From Lithospermum erythrorhizon (lineage: Eukaryota > Streptophyta > Magnoliopsida > Boraginales > Boraginaceae), in assembly GCA_019722365.1 (NCBI GenBank), contig JADFUC010001435.1:224791-288790 (forward strand): a DNA stretch of 64,000 nucleotides, written 5' to 3'. Of this stretch, positions 51,560 to 63,180 are shown in pieces. The position numbers and the translations under genes are program-made. The stretch's first letter is position 1, and every line of letters begins with the position of its first letter. The notes beneath the pieces were generated by a model. The model searched no databases and was not told the DNA's origin. It saw only the letters and a program-made list of their open reading frames with translations.

Positions 51560-52533
51560 TTGTAGGCTTCCCTTTTCTCTGCTGAAGCCTGCTGGCTGTA
51601 AATATAATGAAAACAACTCAGTTGAGAGGTCATATGAAAAAGTAGGTAAGGGGTCCATTTGGAGGTTGGGTTCTTGCTTAAGAAGACAAAAACAGCGGAA
51701 GTAGAGAAACTTCCTTCCTTTCCTTGTTTGTCAACATTCAGACGGGTTCCAAAAGCAATTCAAGGTTGTCTGTGTGTAAAAATCAAAGATTGCTTCAGGA
51801 ATTTACAAGCCATTTTAATATACCCTTCTGGCCTCTACAATATTATATCAAACCTTTACTTATAATTGGATGTGAAACAACACCAATGCACCATCACCTG
51901 ACACGATACATTCCTTCAGTGCATAAGGGTTCATTACAATACAATGTAAGGTGAGGAAATATCCTACCATTTTTTCAGATTCAAGTGTGAAAACCCAACC
52001 TGATCCTCCATATCAATTGATGTCTGGATATGTAACACCAACTAAAAGTGTTCACATGCGTAATTTTTGGAAATAAAAACAATTTCCAATCTAAAATAAT
52101 CTACTGAATTTACATAATAATTGAGATACAAAATTTTCATTCGATATCCTTTTTCCAGATTTCCTGTTTATGCCATGCCACTTCTACCAGAGCGATTGTT
52201 AAATATAAGGCAAGGCGCCATTGTTAGAACCAACCAAACAAGTCAAGGACATCATACTAATCCGCCATAACACTTGCAACAAAAATCATCTAGAAATTTC
52301 AAGAATTTCACAAGAAAATTATTGAGGACAATGAGGTCATGATGCCTAGAAAGATGGGCAATTACAATATCCCACTTATGTGTAGCAGACTGCAAAAAGG
52401 ACACAACTAGTGAACTAAAAAAATATGGAGAATGGGGAGGGAAAAAACTAAATATCCGTTCCTCAGAAATTTCACAAAAAATATTAAATACGAGCTCTTC
52501 GCCACTACAGCTTCATGTGGATGCTCTCAAGCC
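51560..52533. promoter_or_regulatory. IRX10 leader and promoter region; Rieske 3' flank
   Basis: The left part carries the probable leader intron acceptor and leader exon of IRX10. Nothing else with coding signal is seen. The right end is the 3' flank of the Rieske gene. No regulatory motif could be assigned with confidence. Confidence 0.4.
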
Positions 52534-54115
52534 TCAACCAATCAGTAACTTGTTCTCTTCCAAGAAAGAGTAAGTGGGGACTTCGAGATTGTAGGGAGCA
52601 GGCCCTTTACGAATCCTACCAGAAATATCATAATGAGACCCGTGACATGGGCAAAACCAACCACCAAAATCACCAGCATTTGGCAATGGGATGCAACCTA
52701 GATGTGTGCATACTCCAATAACCACAAGCCATTCTGGGTTCTTTACTCTCTCAGCATCTTGTTGGGGGTCACGCAGGGAAGCAACATCTACACTGTTAGC
52801 CAAGTTAATATCATCATCAGTTCTACGTCGAATGAAAACTGGTTTCCCACGCCACTTGACAGTAACAGTTGTTCCGGGTTCAATGCTTGAGAGATCAACC
52901 TCAAGAGAAGCAAGGGCAAGGACATCCTTGCTGGCAGACATGCTCAAAACAAACTTCAACACTAGAAGACGGAGCAGAGAGGCATAGACAAATCTGCCCC
53001 CAGTTAACACAAAGTAAGCAAATGCCTTTTTGCTGGGGTCACCAGGAGGATAGCGCTCATGATTGTAATTATCATATACAATCTTTGAGGTTGGATTCTT
53101 AATGGCTGCCAATGTAGCTGGAATTTCTGGAGACAAACCCGGCTTATTATCTGATGGAGTAACTGAACCAGATGAAAAACCTGAAACAGTTGAGGGATCA
53201 ATAAGACATTATCACAAACAATGGAGGCACATCAATAATTAGAAAGGCAGTCACACATCGACTCAAAATGAACAAAAATTAAAAGCACTAACCTTCCAAG
53301 TAATCATCTTTATTGGTGGAACTATAAACAACATAAAGGAGTCCTATAAAATAGCTTGATACACACACAAGCATACATACAAAAATGAGTTCTATAAAGT
53401 AGCTCATACTCTTAGAAGAAAGGAAACCAAAGCTCATCCAAGGTACTCCCACCATTTCAAAAAAAGACCGTCTAGTTTTTAATTTGATGGTTGACCTTTT
53501 CTTCTCTGAACTCAAATATATTTGTATATATTGAATAATACATGCTAAAAAACACATCAAAAGATAGTCTTTATCATATTATACTCAAAACCAGCCCCGA
53601 TGCCTCTTAAGAGACTATCGCCTAAGCGGGGTAAGGGGTGGTCGGATATTACACAACCTTACCCCTGTGTCAACAGGGAGGCTGTTTCTGAATTGCCCCA
53701 AGATATTCAAACCAGGACAACATTACGACTCCTGCCTGAGCGTTGTTGGGAGGGGGATAATATGCAACCTTATAAGAATATTATTATTCAAAACCATCAT
53801 ATCGCATGAACATAAAACGACCCACACTCACTCCCTCCAATTCAATTCAATTTAATGGACGTTTTCGATTTTCAAGAATCTTTAACCAAGTCTCAATTTT
53901 TATTGATAATTCCAATAAAAAAAACATAGAATTAGATTGAATTTGTGAAAATAACGAATATGGGCACCTTTGATTTGGGTTAGGAGAGGAAAGGGGGCAC
54001 GTGATCTGGAATAATCATCATCATCATCGTGGTTGGTGAATTTGGTGGATATAAAAGAGGTGCGTGAAGCTGATGATCTCAAATATGAGAGCTTTCTCAC
54101 TGATACTCTAAGCAT
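52534..54115 (-). CDS. UCR1: Mitochondrial cytochrome b-c1 complex Rieske iron-sulfur subunit
   Basis: Two exons, 53968-54115 and 52534-53180 (795 nt, 264 residues), joined at QIKG/FSSGSV. This is the Rieske subunit of respiratory complex III, which carries electrons from ubiquinol to cytochrome c1 across the inner mitochondrial membrane. The N-terminus [18 protein letters not shown] is a typical presequence. A run of Asp codons (NHDDDDDYS), encoded by a (GAT)n-like stretch at about 54017-54030, lies in the poorly conserved leader. The plant-specific [19 protein letters not shown] precedes the single membrane helix (about [17 protein letters not shown]). The 2Fe-2S ligands are in CTHLGC and CPCHGS, both intact, and the tail [10 protein letters not shown] matches other plants. 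The symbol follows Arabidopsis usage and is less certain than the function. Confidence 0.96.
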
Positions 54116-54315
54116 TTTAATTAATTATTAATTGATTAATCAATTATTTCTTCTTCTTCTTCTTGTTTAAGAGAGATTGATTTGTTAGGGTTTGTTGGTT
54201 ATAGTTCTAGAGAGAGAAAATTGAAAAATGAAATGAGAGAAAAATACTGTAGAGTTAGATACAATAGTTGAAACTTGTATCTCTGTTACATTGACGGAAA
54301 GTTTGAGAGTATGAA

Positions 54316-54387
54316 GCCGTCTTAGCTCAGTGGTAGAGCGCGTGGCTTTTAACCACGTGGTCGTGGGTTCGATCCCCACAGACGGCG
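54316..54387 (+). tRNA. tRNA-Lys (anticodon UUU)
   Basis: A 72-base cloverleaf: acceptor GCCGTCT pairs with AGACGGC, D stem GCTC/GAGC, anticodon stem CGTGG/CCACG around loop CTTTTAA (anticodon TTT), T stem GTGGG/CCCAC around TTCGATC, and discriminator G. No intron, and no CCA encoded. The internal A box (TAGCTCAGTGG) and B box (GGGTTCGATCC) are intact. Runs of four T at 54408-54411 and 54414-54417 can serve as polymerase III terminators. It lies 200 bp from, and divergent to, the Rieske gene start. Confidence 0.96.
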
Positions 54388-56938
54388 GAGAAGAAATATG
54401 TTGTTTGTTTTCGTTTTCTCCATCGTATTTATTTTGGCAATTACCTGATTCGTTAAATCGGTATTGAAATTCGTCTGGTTCCGAATCATTACTCTGAATT
54501 GATATTTGTTTTGGTTTGATTCCTATCAATTCGGTTTGATTTACTAATCGAACTGGTTTGACCCAAATCAAGTTCTACACAACTCGATAACATTGTTCCT
54601 AATTGTCTATAAATAAGCGTTTTAAGGTAAAATTATGATTTATTATAAACATGAGAAACAGGTTTTGCCTTTTTAGCATGCTTATTGTCTCTATGGTCCA
54701 TATTTGTTTAGCTATACATGATCTTATTTAACTTTAAACTCATCACTACATCAAACATAATTGGCTCGAATGCACTTCAATTGTCTTATTCTTACAAGAA
54801 AATACCTTATCAATCTCTCCAACTCAACTCCCTGGAGGAAATTGGAATCGGACAACATGTATGTTAGTCTATGTTAGCGTTAACATTGTTTGTTAAATGA
54901 AGTGTCATAGTGTGTGCAATATGTTGGAAATACCGAGTGCATACGATCCATTTAATATTGATCCAAAGTTGTGTATAATAAACCCACCAGGATCGCCCAA
55001 CTCGGCAAGTAATGAATCGTATCATTATTCATTAATGAACCGTCGTCATTCTCTACTTATTTGTGGGTCTGAACCCGTTCCAAAATTTACCTCATCTCAC
55101 ACATTTTAAGATTGACATTCATAAAGCATGCAAGTTTTGTACATAGTCTAATAATAAAGATATTAATAGATTGAACAAAAATACAAGGTGAATCTTGATA
55201 GTTACAGTATGAGAGTTCATTTCATAATTAAATAGATAGTGAATTCCTTGTGGATATCAAACACTAACTTTTTAATATTAACAAAATCTATCGGATGGGA
55301 ATGTGAGAATGTTAAACAGTCCCAATTCGTTACTCCTTTTTGACCCTAGGTTCATGTCCATAGATAGCAATGCAATATAATATTATGCATCAGTAGACCG
55401 AGAAGAATAAATGCGATGCATGCATAAGGTGGAAGAAAGTATACACTGATATTGGTTGTAATAATTAATAACACATCAGCAATCATATACATTCACATGC
55501 ATGTAGCTTTGGAAAGCTGTCCGGGAATCCTCCTGATTTCTGAAGCCGCAAAGGTTGACATTATGGAGAAGCAATTAAACTAAAGGTACGTACTGAATAA
55601 TGGCTTCTAGTCAGGGGGAAAAGCTAGCTAGTTGAAGCCGAAAGTGAAAGCAAAAATGAAAATGAACATGAAAACTGACTTACTGATGATATGATATAGG
55701 TAGGGAACGAACAAAGATATATAACAAGTTGAAATAATGTTGACGTAATGTCTAGTAGGACAATATTTGAACTATATTACTTTCCCACATCTCTCCCCAT
55801 GCATGTGCTTTTCTTATCATGCATGACTTCTTTCCTAGTTTTTCTTATGCTTTTTGCCAAACTTTTTTCCACTTCTAGGGATTAGATTTTGGTTCCTCAG
55901 CTTACTTGAAATAAAGCATTATATTAAAGTGCCCTAGTGATCTTTGCTAGTCGTGTCACTTTACTTTCTTTGCATGCGTAGTATATATGCTTAATAGATC
56001 AATTCTTAATAGACCTAATAATAATAATCTATTTAAAAATATACTCCCGATGACATGATATTATGAGACATTCTTAAAAACATCTAGTAGAAAGTGATCT
56101 ACTATTTGATTTGAAATATTCTATAGTAGTGGTAGTATACGTTTAGGTTTGGCGTGATTAAAATGAGTCGAGTAGTAGGTCGTAATAATATTATGAGACT
56201 TTTACAAGCAATATAATTTAATTTTAGTCGGATAGGAGGGGGACCAAGAGGGGGATAATAATAAAACCCCTTCCCCTCCCATCAATGATGCCTAGCAACG
56301 AAAATAAATCGTCTATTATATTTTGAGTGACATTTTCTGTTACATTCTCTTAATATTACGACGTGTCTAATAAGTAGTTTTTAAGAAATAATTTGAAAAC
56401 AAAAAATAAAACATGTAAGTTGTAACATGATTCGGACTCCTCACTATAGGCGGACACATGAGAAAAGTCACATACATTTAGTTTAACATATAAAATTACT
56501 TTAATTAAAAAGTATTCATTTACAAAGGCAATTTTTATCGAATTTTTTAAAATAAACTAAAATTACATTATTACCAGACTAAAACCGACATTTGCACCAC
56601 CGGTGCTAGCATAGGTCTGGCTATATATGCTCCCCACCACCTTCGCAACTTAAAAGCGATTACCTCATCATCGTTAATAAAAAATACCGAATAAAATTTA
56701 TGTGATAATAGTTTGCCATCCTCTCAATACTAGTTCAAGATCCAGCACTAGCTAGTAGCTACAACTAAAAACACACTAATGATATAATAAGTCAAGACAA
56801 AGAATCTACTTCATGACATACGCACATAAATACTCTTATTTTGTTATTAGTTTGTCTTCATTCTTCATCATCAATGATATATAATATACGTGATGAATGA
56901 CGACCGGTGAAGATTTATGTGATGGATTTTGGATATCT
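54388..56938. other. Gene-free AT-rich spacer
   Basis: No supported gene in about 2.5 kb between the tRNA gene and the CACTA element. One 210-base open frame (54897-55109) has no recognised similarity. No known microRNA was recognised on either strand. Confidence 0.45.
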
Positions 56939-58283
56939 CACTGCTACAGATTTTAAGAGAAATAATGTCACTTTAATAGCGCTTTTAAAAAGTGTTATTT
57001 AAGTGAAGTCTAACATAACGCTTATAAGGTTAGAAGACATTAAAAAATATAAAAATAAAAGAAAAATAAACTTCAATATTGCTTTTATAGAAATGCTATA
57101 ACTTATTGTACTATTATAACTCTTATTTGAAGTGTTATTGTTGTAAATGTTACATAAGCAATAAAAATTACAATAACGCTTTTATAAAATTTTAAGATAG
57201 CACTCGACGAGTGTTATTATAGTTTAAAAACACCAAACATATCTAAAATCATGTGTCCATTTAATTGTTGAAAAGTTTTCTTGAGACCAATCCTCTGCCT
57301 CCCTTCCACATTTTATTCCTTGAATCCCCAAACAATGCCAACAAAATTACCCCCCAAACCCTACTCATTTTATTACATTCAATAGAATCTCTAACAACAC
57401 CATAATTATTCCACAACTATCTTAGTTAATTAATATGCTAATTCTTTTGTGAAGGCAGTGGAAGTGGAGGGACGATGTGTTTGTCTCCAATTTTTCTAAT
57501 CAATTAGATAATATCCATACTGATTCTACTAAGCATCTTGTTGATGATACTCGAGATGTTTTTGTTGTGATTTGTGATTCTACGATTGCACCAAATCTGC
57601 CTAATATCAATTGTGTGTCTGTTAAGCCGATTGAGAGTGTAAATATAGTCGTTTCTGAGCCAGAGATGTTTGCTTATTTTGAGGTACAAGTGTTTGATGC
57701 ATTGCCTCAAAGGTTGGACACAGTGCTCAACAATTATTAAAGGTCATGTTGGATTTATAAGAGATGAAGATGTGACGATATGTTCATACTTGTAATTTTT
57801 TTAATTATTATGTTAGTAATGTATTTTTTTAGATGTAATTGATGTATTTTTTTAATAAAATTATTGGTGTATTTTTTATAATATTATTATTGATGTATTT
57901 TTTGTTTAATGTGTATTTTAGTTAATGGAAAGAATGCGACTTATTAAAATACGAAATATAATTTTCATATTTTAATAATTCTTTTTTTATTTAAAGTACG
58001 GAATTAGATAGCGCTCAAATGAGCGTTATGTTAGCTAGTTATCTTAATTAGCGCTTTTGAAGCGTTATCTAAACTACAATAACGTTAGCTTATATAACAC
58101 TTAAAAATAACTACAAGAGCGTTCGGAGGCTCTATGTATTATAAAATGCTATGTAAGTCTTGGAGTTCAAATAATGTTTTTTGAAGCGTTATCCAAACTA
58201 TAATAACGATGACTTAAATAGCGTTCAAAAGCGTTATTGTAGTTCAGAAATGAGTGCTATTGCTCATCAAATTTGTAATAGTA
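56939..58283. mobile_element. Non-autonomous CACTA-type DNA transposon with TCT target duplication
   Basis: The left end is CACTGCTACAGATTTTAAG. The reverse complement of the right end is TACTATTACAAATTTGATG, matching at 12 of 19 positions with the diagnostic ACT and TACA kept. The bases outside are TCT on both sides (56936-56938 and 58284-58286), the 3-bp duplication expected for CACTA elements. Subterminal zones at both ends are packed with AACGCT/AGCGTT motifs, often as inverted pairs such as agcgctcaaatgagcgttat (58010-58029) and gcgcttttgaagcgttat (about 58062-58079). Such repeats bind transposase in this class. No transposase is encoded; a short open frame is present inside. Confidence 0.85.
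57477..57740 (+). CDS. Short ORF inside the CACTA element, unknown
   Basis: The frame ends at 57740 and stays open upstream past the nominal start at 57477, back to a possible AG acceptor near 57456 (WKWRDDVFVSNFSNQL). It yields about 87-94 residues rich in Val, Asp and Ser. It is not recognisable as transposase. It may be a captured host exon or a remnant of the element's own second protein; expression is doubtful. Confidence 0.25.
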   Translation: MFVSNFSNQLDNIHTDSTKHLVDDTRDVFVVICDSTIAPNLPNINCVSVKPIESVNIVVSEPEMFAYFEVQVFDALPQRLDTVLNNY

Positions 58284-59935
58284 TCTTTATTTGAACTTGG
58301 TTGTTAGTCTTTACTGGAACATATAAAGATTATATGTCTTTATCAATTTATTATATACAATAATGAATAAACTCCAACCATGATGAACAAGATAAACTAA
58401 CGGGCATACTTCCAAATACTAAAATCAACTCTCGAAGGATTCGATAAACTTGAACCGTAAAAGTTGTATCAAAATAGTTTAGAATTGATTCGAGCGACGT
58501 GACATATATGAATGAAATGAAACATCGTTTTCTTCCTTATCAGTATATATTTTAAGGTCCCAGCCAATGATTAAATGCATATATTGATATACTCTTTCCA
58601 TTCTATAAAGATTGTCCATTTTATTTTTATAATTATAACTTTGAAATTTTAACTTTAAATATATTTGTTTGTGTTGTATAATATTTTTATAAAAATATAT
58701 CCCAGTAAAAATAGTTTGAAATATAGTTTTGTGAAACAAAATATTATTATGATCAAAATTTAAGAGATGAATAAAAAATTAAAATTAAACAATTTTTATG
58801 GGGCGAAGGGAGTTAAGATATGATGATACCGGTAGTGGAATCTTACAACATTCAATTGGCGCAGAACATATATCCATACTCACGCATGGTTCAGTAACAG
58901 TGTTTCGTTGCCATTTATGCTCATATATTCTTGCATATCATAATACTGATCCATCGATCACAAGCAACTTGGCCTATAGGATAGCCAACAACAGCATAGG
59001 GTCCTTATTAATACTACTATAGTTGATGAATACTATGATAAAGAATACATGAGCTTAAAACTTTTAAAATCGATTAATAATAAAAATAATAATAAAGGCA
59101 TATATAAATCGGAGAATATTAGCCTCAATATGATATGTATATTATATATACATTAGTGAAAAGGATTATTATTATTAGTATGTATGTCCAACCATTATTG
59201 TATATTGTGATGATAAATCGATGCATGAGTAGAGCTAGAAGTTAGAACCATGTGTCCATTTACATTTACATTAGCATTCACTTATATACTTATATGTAAT
59301 GAATTAATTGTTAAAATAATTTTAGATAATGTGATCTGTAATTTGTTACCAGTAGTGGTATCGTAACAGTTTAGCCTCGATATTGTCACATACATACGTT
59401 GCGATAGGGTTTTTTGAAGTGATAATTGTTGCATATTAGTCCGATTTTGGACGTCGAAATGGAGCAATGTGTAACGTTTGTCGTTTTCGAAGCAATATTT
59501 TAATATTTGTGTCAATTTAGAGGCCAATCTAAAAATGTTAAATTTATATGGACTAATAACCTACACCTGAATTATACTATGTGAGAAATGTAATCAACAT
59601 ATGGTTATAAAACTTCAACTCATGTAAACTAGCACAGAAAATATTACTAGCATAGATAGAGGGGAGAACTGCAGAATAATATACATATGAAGTATGCAAC
59701 AAACCATTATTTATTTGAATTTCTTCCTGGATGCAAATATGATAGTCGGTAAACAAGAACAGAAAATAGTAACAACAAACTCATGCTTCTACTCAATAAC
59801 TAACTTGTCAAGGCAGAAACATCACCAAACAAAAAAAAACTCTGGCAATATATTATATGAGAACATGCATAATATTATCAGCTGATTCCTCATCTAGACA
59901 ATTGGCAAACAACCCAGTGATATTATATATCCGAT
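58284..59935. other. Spacer downstream of the ERF gene
   Basis: Contains a Stowaway-like MITE (58592-58813) and otherwise AT-rich sequence without supported genes. The right end is the 3' flank of the ERF gene. Confidence 0.45.
58592..58813. mobile_element. Stowaway-like MITE
   Basis: It starts ctctttccattctataaag after TA (58590-58591) and ends near tatggggcgaagggagt before TA (58814-58815). Near the left end is attgtccatttt and, inverted near the right, aaacaattttt. The 222-bp size, AT-rich core and TA flanks fit Stowaway; the terminal base alignment is approximate. Confidence 0.6.
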
Positions 59936-62248
59936 CTATCCATCTCGTCGATTGGGATCGAAGTACTGGTCGCCATAGTTTGTTGGGTAGTAGTAGTAAG
60001 GACCCCCCTGATGAGAGCTCCCATCTAGTTGTTGTTGCTGGTATTGTTCTTCTTCTTGTTGTTGCTGTTGAGTTATTGAAGGCTGGTAATAGTCCAATTG
60101 GTTGTTATTATTGTAAAGGGCAGAAGTGAAGTAGGGCAAGTCAACTTCATTGCTTGAAAGCAACTGAGCATACTGCTGGAGGTAGGGGTAATTGGTTGAA
60201 ATAGCTCCACTTGGCTGCTGCTGTTCCATAGCCGATGCCATCGGGATTTGACCTCCAGAATCAACACCATGTGGAGGCTGATTTTGGGTGATGTTTGATG
60301 GGTATTGATGAGTAGTGGTGGTGTTGGGTTGTTGGACTCTTTGGGGGAAGTTGAGTTTGGCTTTGTTGCCTTTGAATTTGAGTGCAGCATCATCATATGC
60401 AATGGCTGCATCTTCAGCAGTCTCAAATGTCCCTAGCCAAACTCTAGCTGCTTTCTTTGGGTCTCGGATTTCAGCTGCCCATTTTCCCCATGGCCTTTGT
60501 CTTACTCCTCTGTACTTGGTTTTTGGTGGTGGAGTTGTAGTTGTTCCTGCTTCATATATATCAACCCAGCCACCAAGATTATTATAGCACTTATTATATT
60601 ACTAGCTTTGATATACATAAATTCAATAACTTTAGTATCTCATTTTAGAGACCAATACAACACTCACTTATAATGTAAATGAAATATTGATAATTTTGAA
60701 TGCATTCATTAATTGATAGCATTATTCTCAACCAATCTAAATGGCAAGGGAAAAATAGTCAAGACAATAACAAGCATCTTGAGATTGATACAACATGCAT
60801 GCAAATGGAAGGGATGGGTAGTTCATTTAGGTTGAAAATAAATAATTCCAAGCCATCTTTTCTTGCAGCATTCACATTGGAGTAACCTCTACATAATAAC
60901 CTTTAGCGTGTTCTAATTTCATACTACCTCCTCAATTTAACCAAAGGGATTGACCAATCAATTAAAAACTCAATTTTGTATTTTTTGAATGATCAAGATT
61001 TAACACACATATTTGGCATGTATCCAATACATTTTTATATATATAAAAGCTCTAAGGTTGACACTTTGATGAAAAAATATTTGGCTAAATTGAAATGGAG
61101 TGAGGAGTGTTATTGACTTCATTTTACTTTAAAGAATCAAAATCATTATCGGTTTCCTACAATTCTATTCCTAAAGAAAAGAAGAAAAAATGCATTAATA
61201 GAGTCACCTATAATATGGTAACAAGATTCCTAAAACAAGAAGAATGACAATATGAACAGATGTATTTTATGTGCTTGAAAAATATTGTATGAAAGGATAT
61301 GCATCAAATCAAAGAAATGCTTTAACTTTTCTCTACTAAGACAAGTCCCCATAGAATTTGCTTACTTAGTATTGACTAGAATTGACTTGCCGACTTAGGC
61401 CGAAAATAACTTTGATCCAAAGAGTAATTCATTTCAAAATTAAAGTTAGAGAGCGACAAGCAAATAGATGATTCATTTCAAAATATCAACACCACACTCA
61501 CCTTTATTTGAAGATGCAAACATACACATACATATAATTATCAAATTGTACATTTTCTATCACACTTATTAGTAAACTAAGATTAGACAAAAAGGATTAA
61601 AAACAAAAGTAAGAGAATCTTAGGGATTGAGTACACAAAAAAGGAATTGCAAACTTAAGCTAAGATTAAATAACTTAGGAAGATGCTATATTAACACGTG
61701 TTGAATGTTTAGTTAATGTGGTCGAAGCAAAACCAATTAGATTAAGCATGTTGGTCTTAATTAAGAAAATAAATTAATTAAAGAGGGATTTATATGTCTA
61801 GAGTGGAATTTGGGAAAAAGATAGAGATCGATAATACTAGAAAAGACACTTGTTTACGGAAAAGCAACACATTCACCGAACCTGGTCGAATGATTAAGCA
61901 AATCTTGACGATTCCTTTGTTTTTTTCCTATTTTTTCAAAAGCGACAGATCATTCAATTCAGATCTAAGATAAGTGTGAACAAATTAAACCAATTCTTTA
62001 AAATATAACACGTTCTTCATTGTTTGATGTCATTATAACTCTTACTTTCTTTGAGATTGATGCATGCAAATTAATTAAAACATTTCCTTTAATAATTATG
62101 GAACAAAATAAAATGAAATCAAAGAAATATTACCTTGAGTTCGAGGATCTTGTTGAACCGGTTGGGCGGTTTGATGTTCTTCAAATTGTTGTTGTCCAAC
62201 GATTCTTGTAAGAAACTCCGGCCGGTCGGAAGATGAACCGGTTTCCAT
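59936..62248 (-). CDS. AP2/ERF transcription factor, group X (ABR1/RAP2.6L-like)
   Basis: Two exons, 62134-62248 and 59936-60546 (726 nt, 241 residues), separated by a 1587-bp intron. Exon 1 encodes a 38-residue hydrophilic N-terminus ([18 protein letters not shown]). Exon 2 opens a few residues before the AP2 domain, [19 protein letters not shown] to [11 protein letters not shown] (about residues 50-107), with the WLGTF element intact. It contains Ala and Asp at the two positions that define ERF-type (GCC-box) rather than DREB-type binding ([20 protein letters not shown]). The C-terminus is Gln/Asn/Tyr-rich ([14 protein letters not shown]), an activation-domain-like tail. An intron just before the AP2 domain is typical of group X ERFs such as ABR1, ERF113 and ERF114/115, which respond to wounding, ABA and regeneration cues. 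The exact orthologue was not resolved. Confidence 0.92.
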
Positions 62249-63180
62249 ATCTTCTATATATAGAACTTTACTTTAAATATTGAAGCTAAGTTGAATAAAT
62301 ATTTTAGGAAATAATCTTTTTAGCTCATCAATCACTCGATCGATAATTTAGCTATAGAAAATATTGAACTAACTTAAGGGAAGAAAATATTGAGTTCCGT
62401 AGTTTGCACTATCTTTAGCTATGTATAATGAGGAATTGAAGTATATATGTAGATGAAAGAAGAGATATTCTTAAAAAAAAAGTTTAAAATGGTGACGATC
62501 GATTTATATTGGGAAATTGGACTGAAGATAAACATGAAATGAAAAATTAATTAAATAAAAAAAATTATGTAAGAAACTGAAGGTAGATAGAGGTATTAAT
62601 TCTAGGGTTGAAATAAAGAATTGATGATCGTTACAAGACATTTCCTTCTAAAATGGTGATGATGATGTTGAGTGCGTGGACTATATATACTGTGTTGGAG
62701 AGTTCTTACATTCTTTTTTATTTTTATTAATATGTTTTATGGATAGGGATTACTACAATTTAGCTTTCCTTTTTCCCCTTTAAAGAAAGAAAATTAGGCT
62801 TTTTGACACATAATAAAACAAAACATAATTAGATTATATGACAGTAGTGAGAGAGAGAGAGCATTCAACTTGGTCAAGACTTCCTCAAAGATGAACTAAC
62901 ATATGTTAGACTATTATGTGTAATGGTGATTTTAGTTGATTGTAACAAAGAATGTCACGAAAAATATAACAAATGATCTAGAAATTGTGGCTAATTGATA
63001 AGAATGATAGAGTAATGTAAATTATATTTAATAAACTCCTGAAATATATAAACAAACTAGCTCCATATTTATTGGTACAATATCAAATAACATAATAATA
63101 ATAGTAACTTGGTACTCAAGTTATTACTAAAACTAATATGGTAATAATAATAATTAATACTAATAATATCTTCTGGAATT
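62249..63180. promoter_or_regulatory. Promoter and leader region of the ERF gene
   Basis: Read on the minus strand, a TATA-like GTATATATAG lies at 62681-62690, about 430 bp upstream of the start codon, with another TATATA near 62435 and a third next to the ATG (62256-62264). Which is used cannot be told from sequence. A GA dinucleotide run is at about 62849-62861. The stretch is AT-rich and lacks open frames. Confidence 0.35.

Noticed and set aside
51560..51658. N-terminal extension of IRX10 from the ATG at 51658
   Set aside because: A strong TTTACAG acceptor lies between it and 51559, and the family starts directly with the hydrophobic signal, so this is probably leader intron sequence.
54185..54571. 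128-residue minus-strand frame containing PSVGIEPTTTWLKATRSTTEL
   Set aside because: That peptide is the antisense translation of the tRNA-Lys gene, a familiar false protein in plant annotations.
55500..55600. Possible microRNA hairpin around gaagctgtccgggaat
   Set aside because: No match to a known plant microRNA and no convincing complementary arm nearby.
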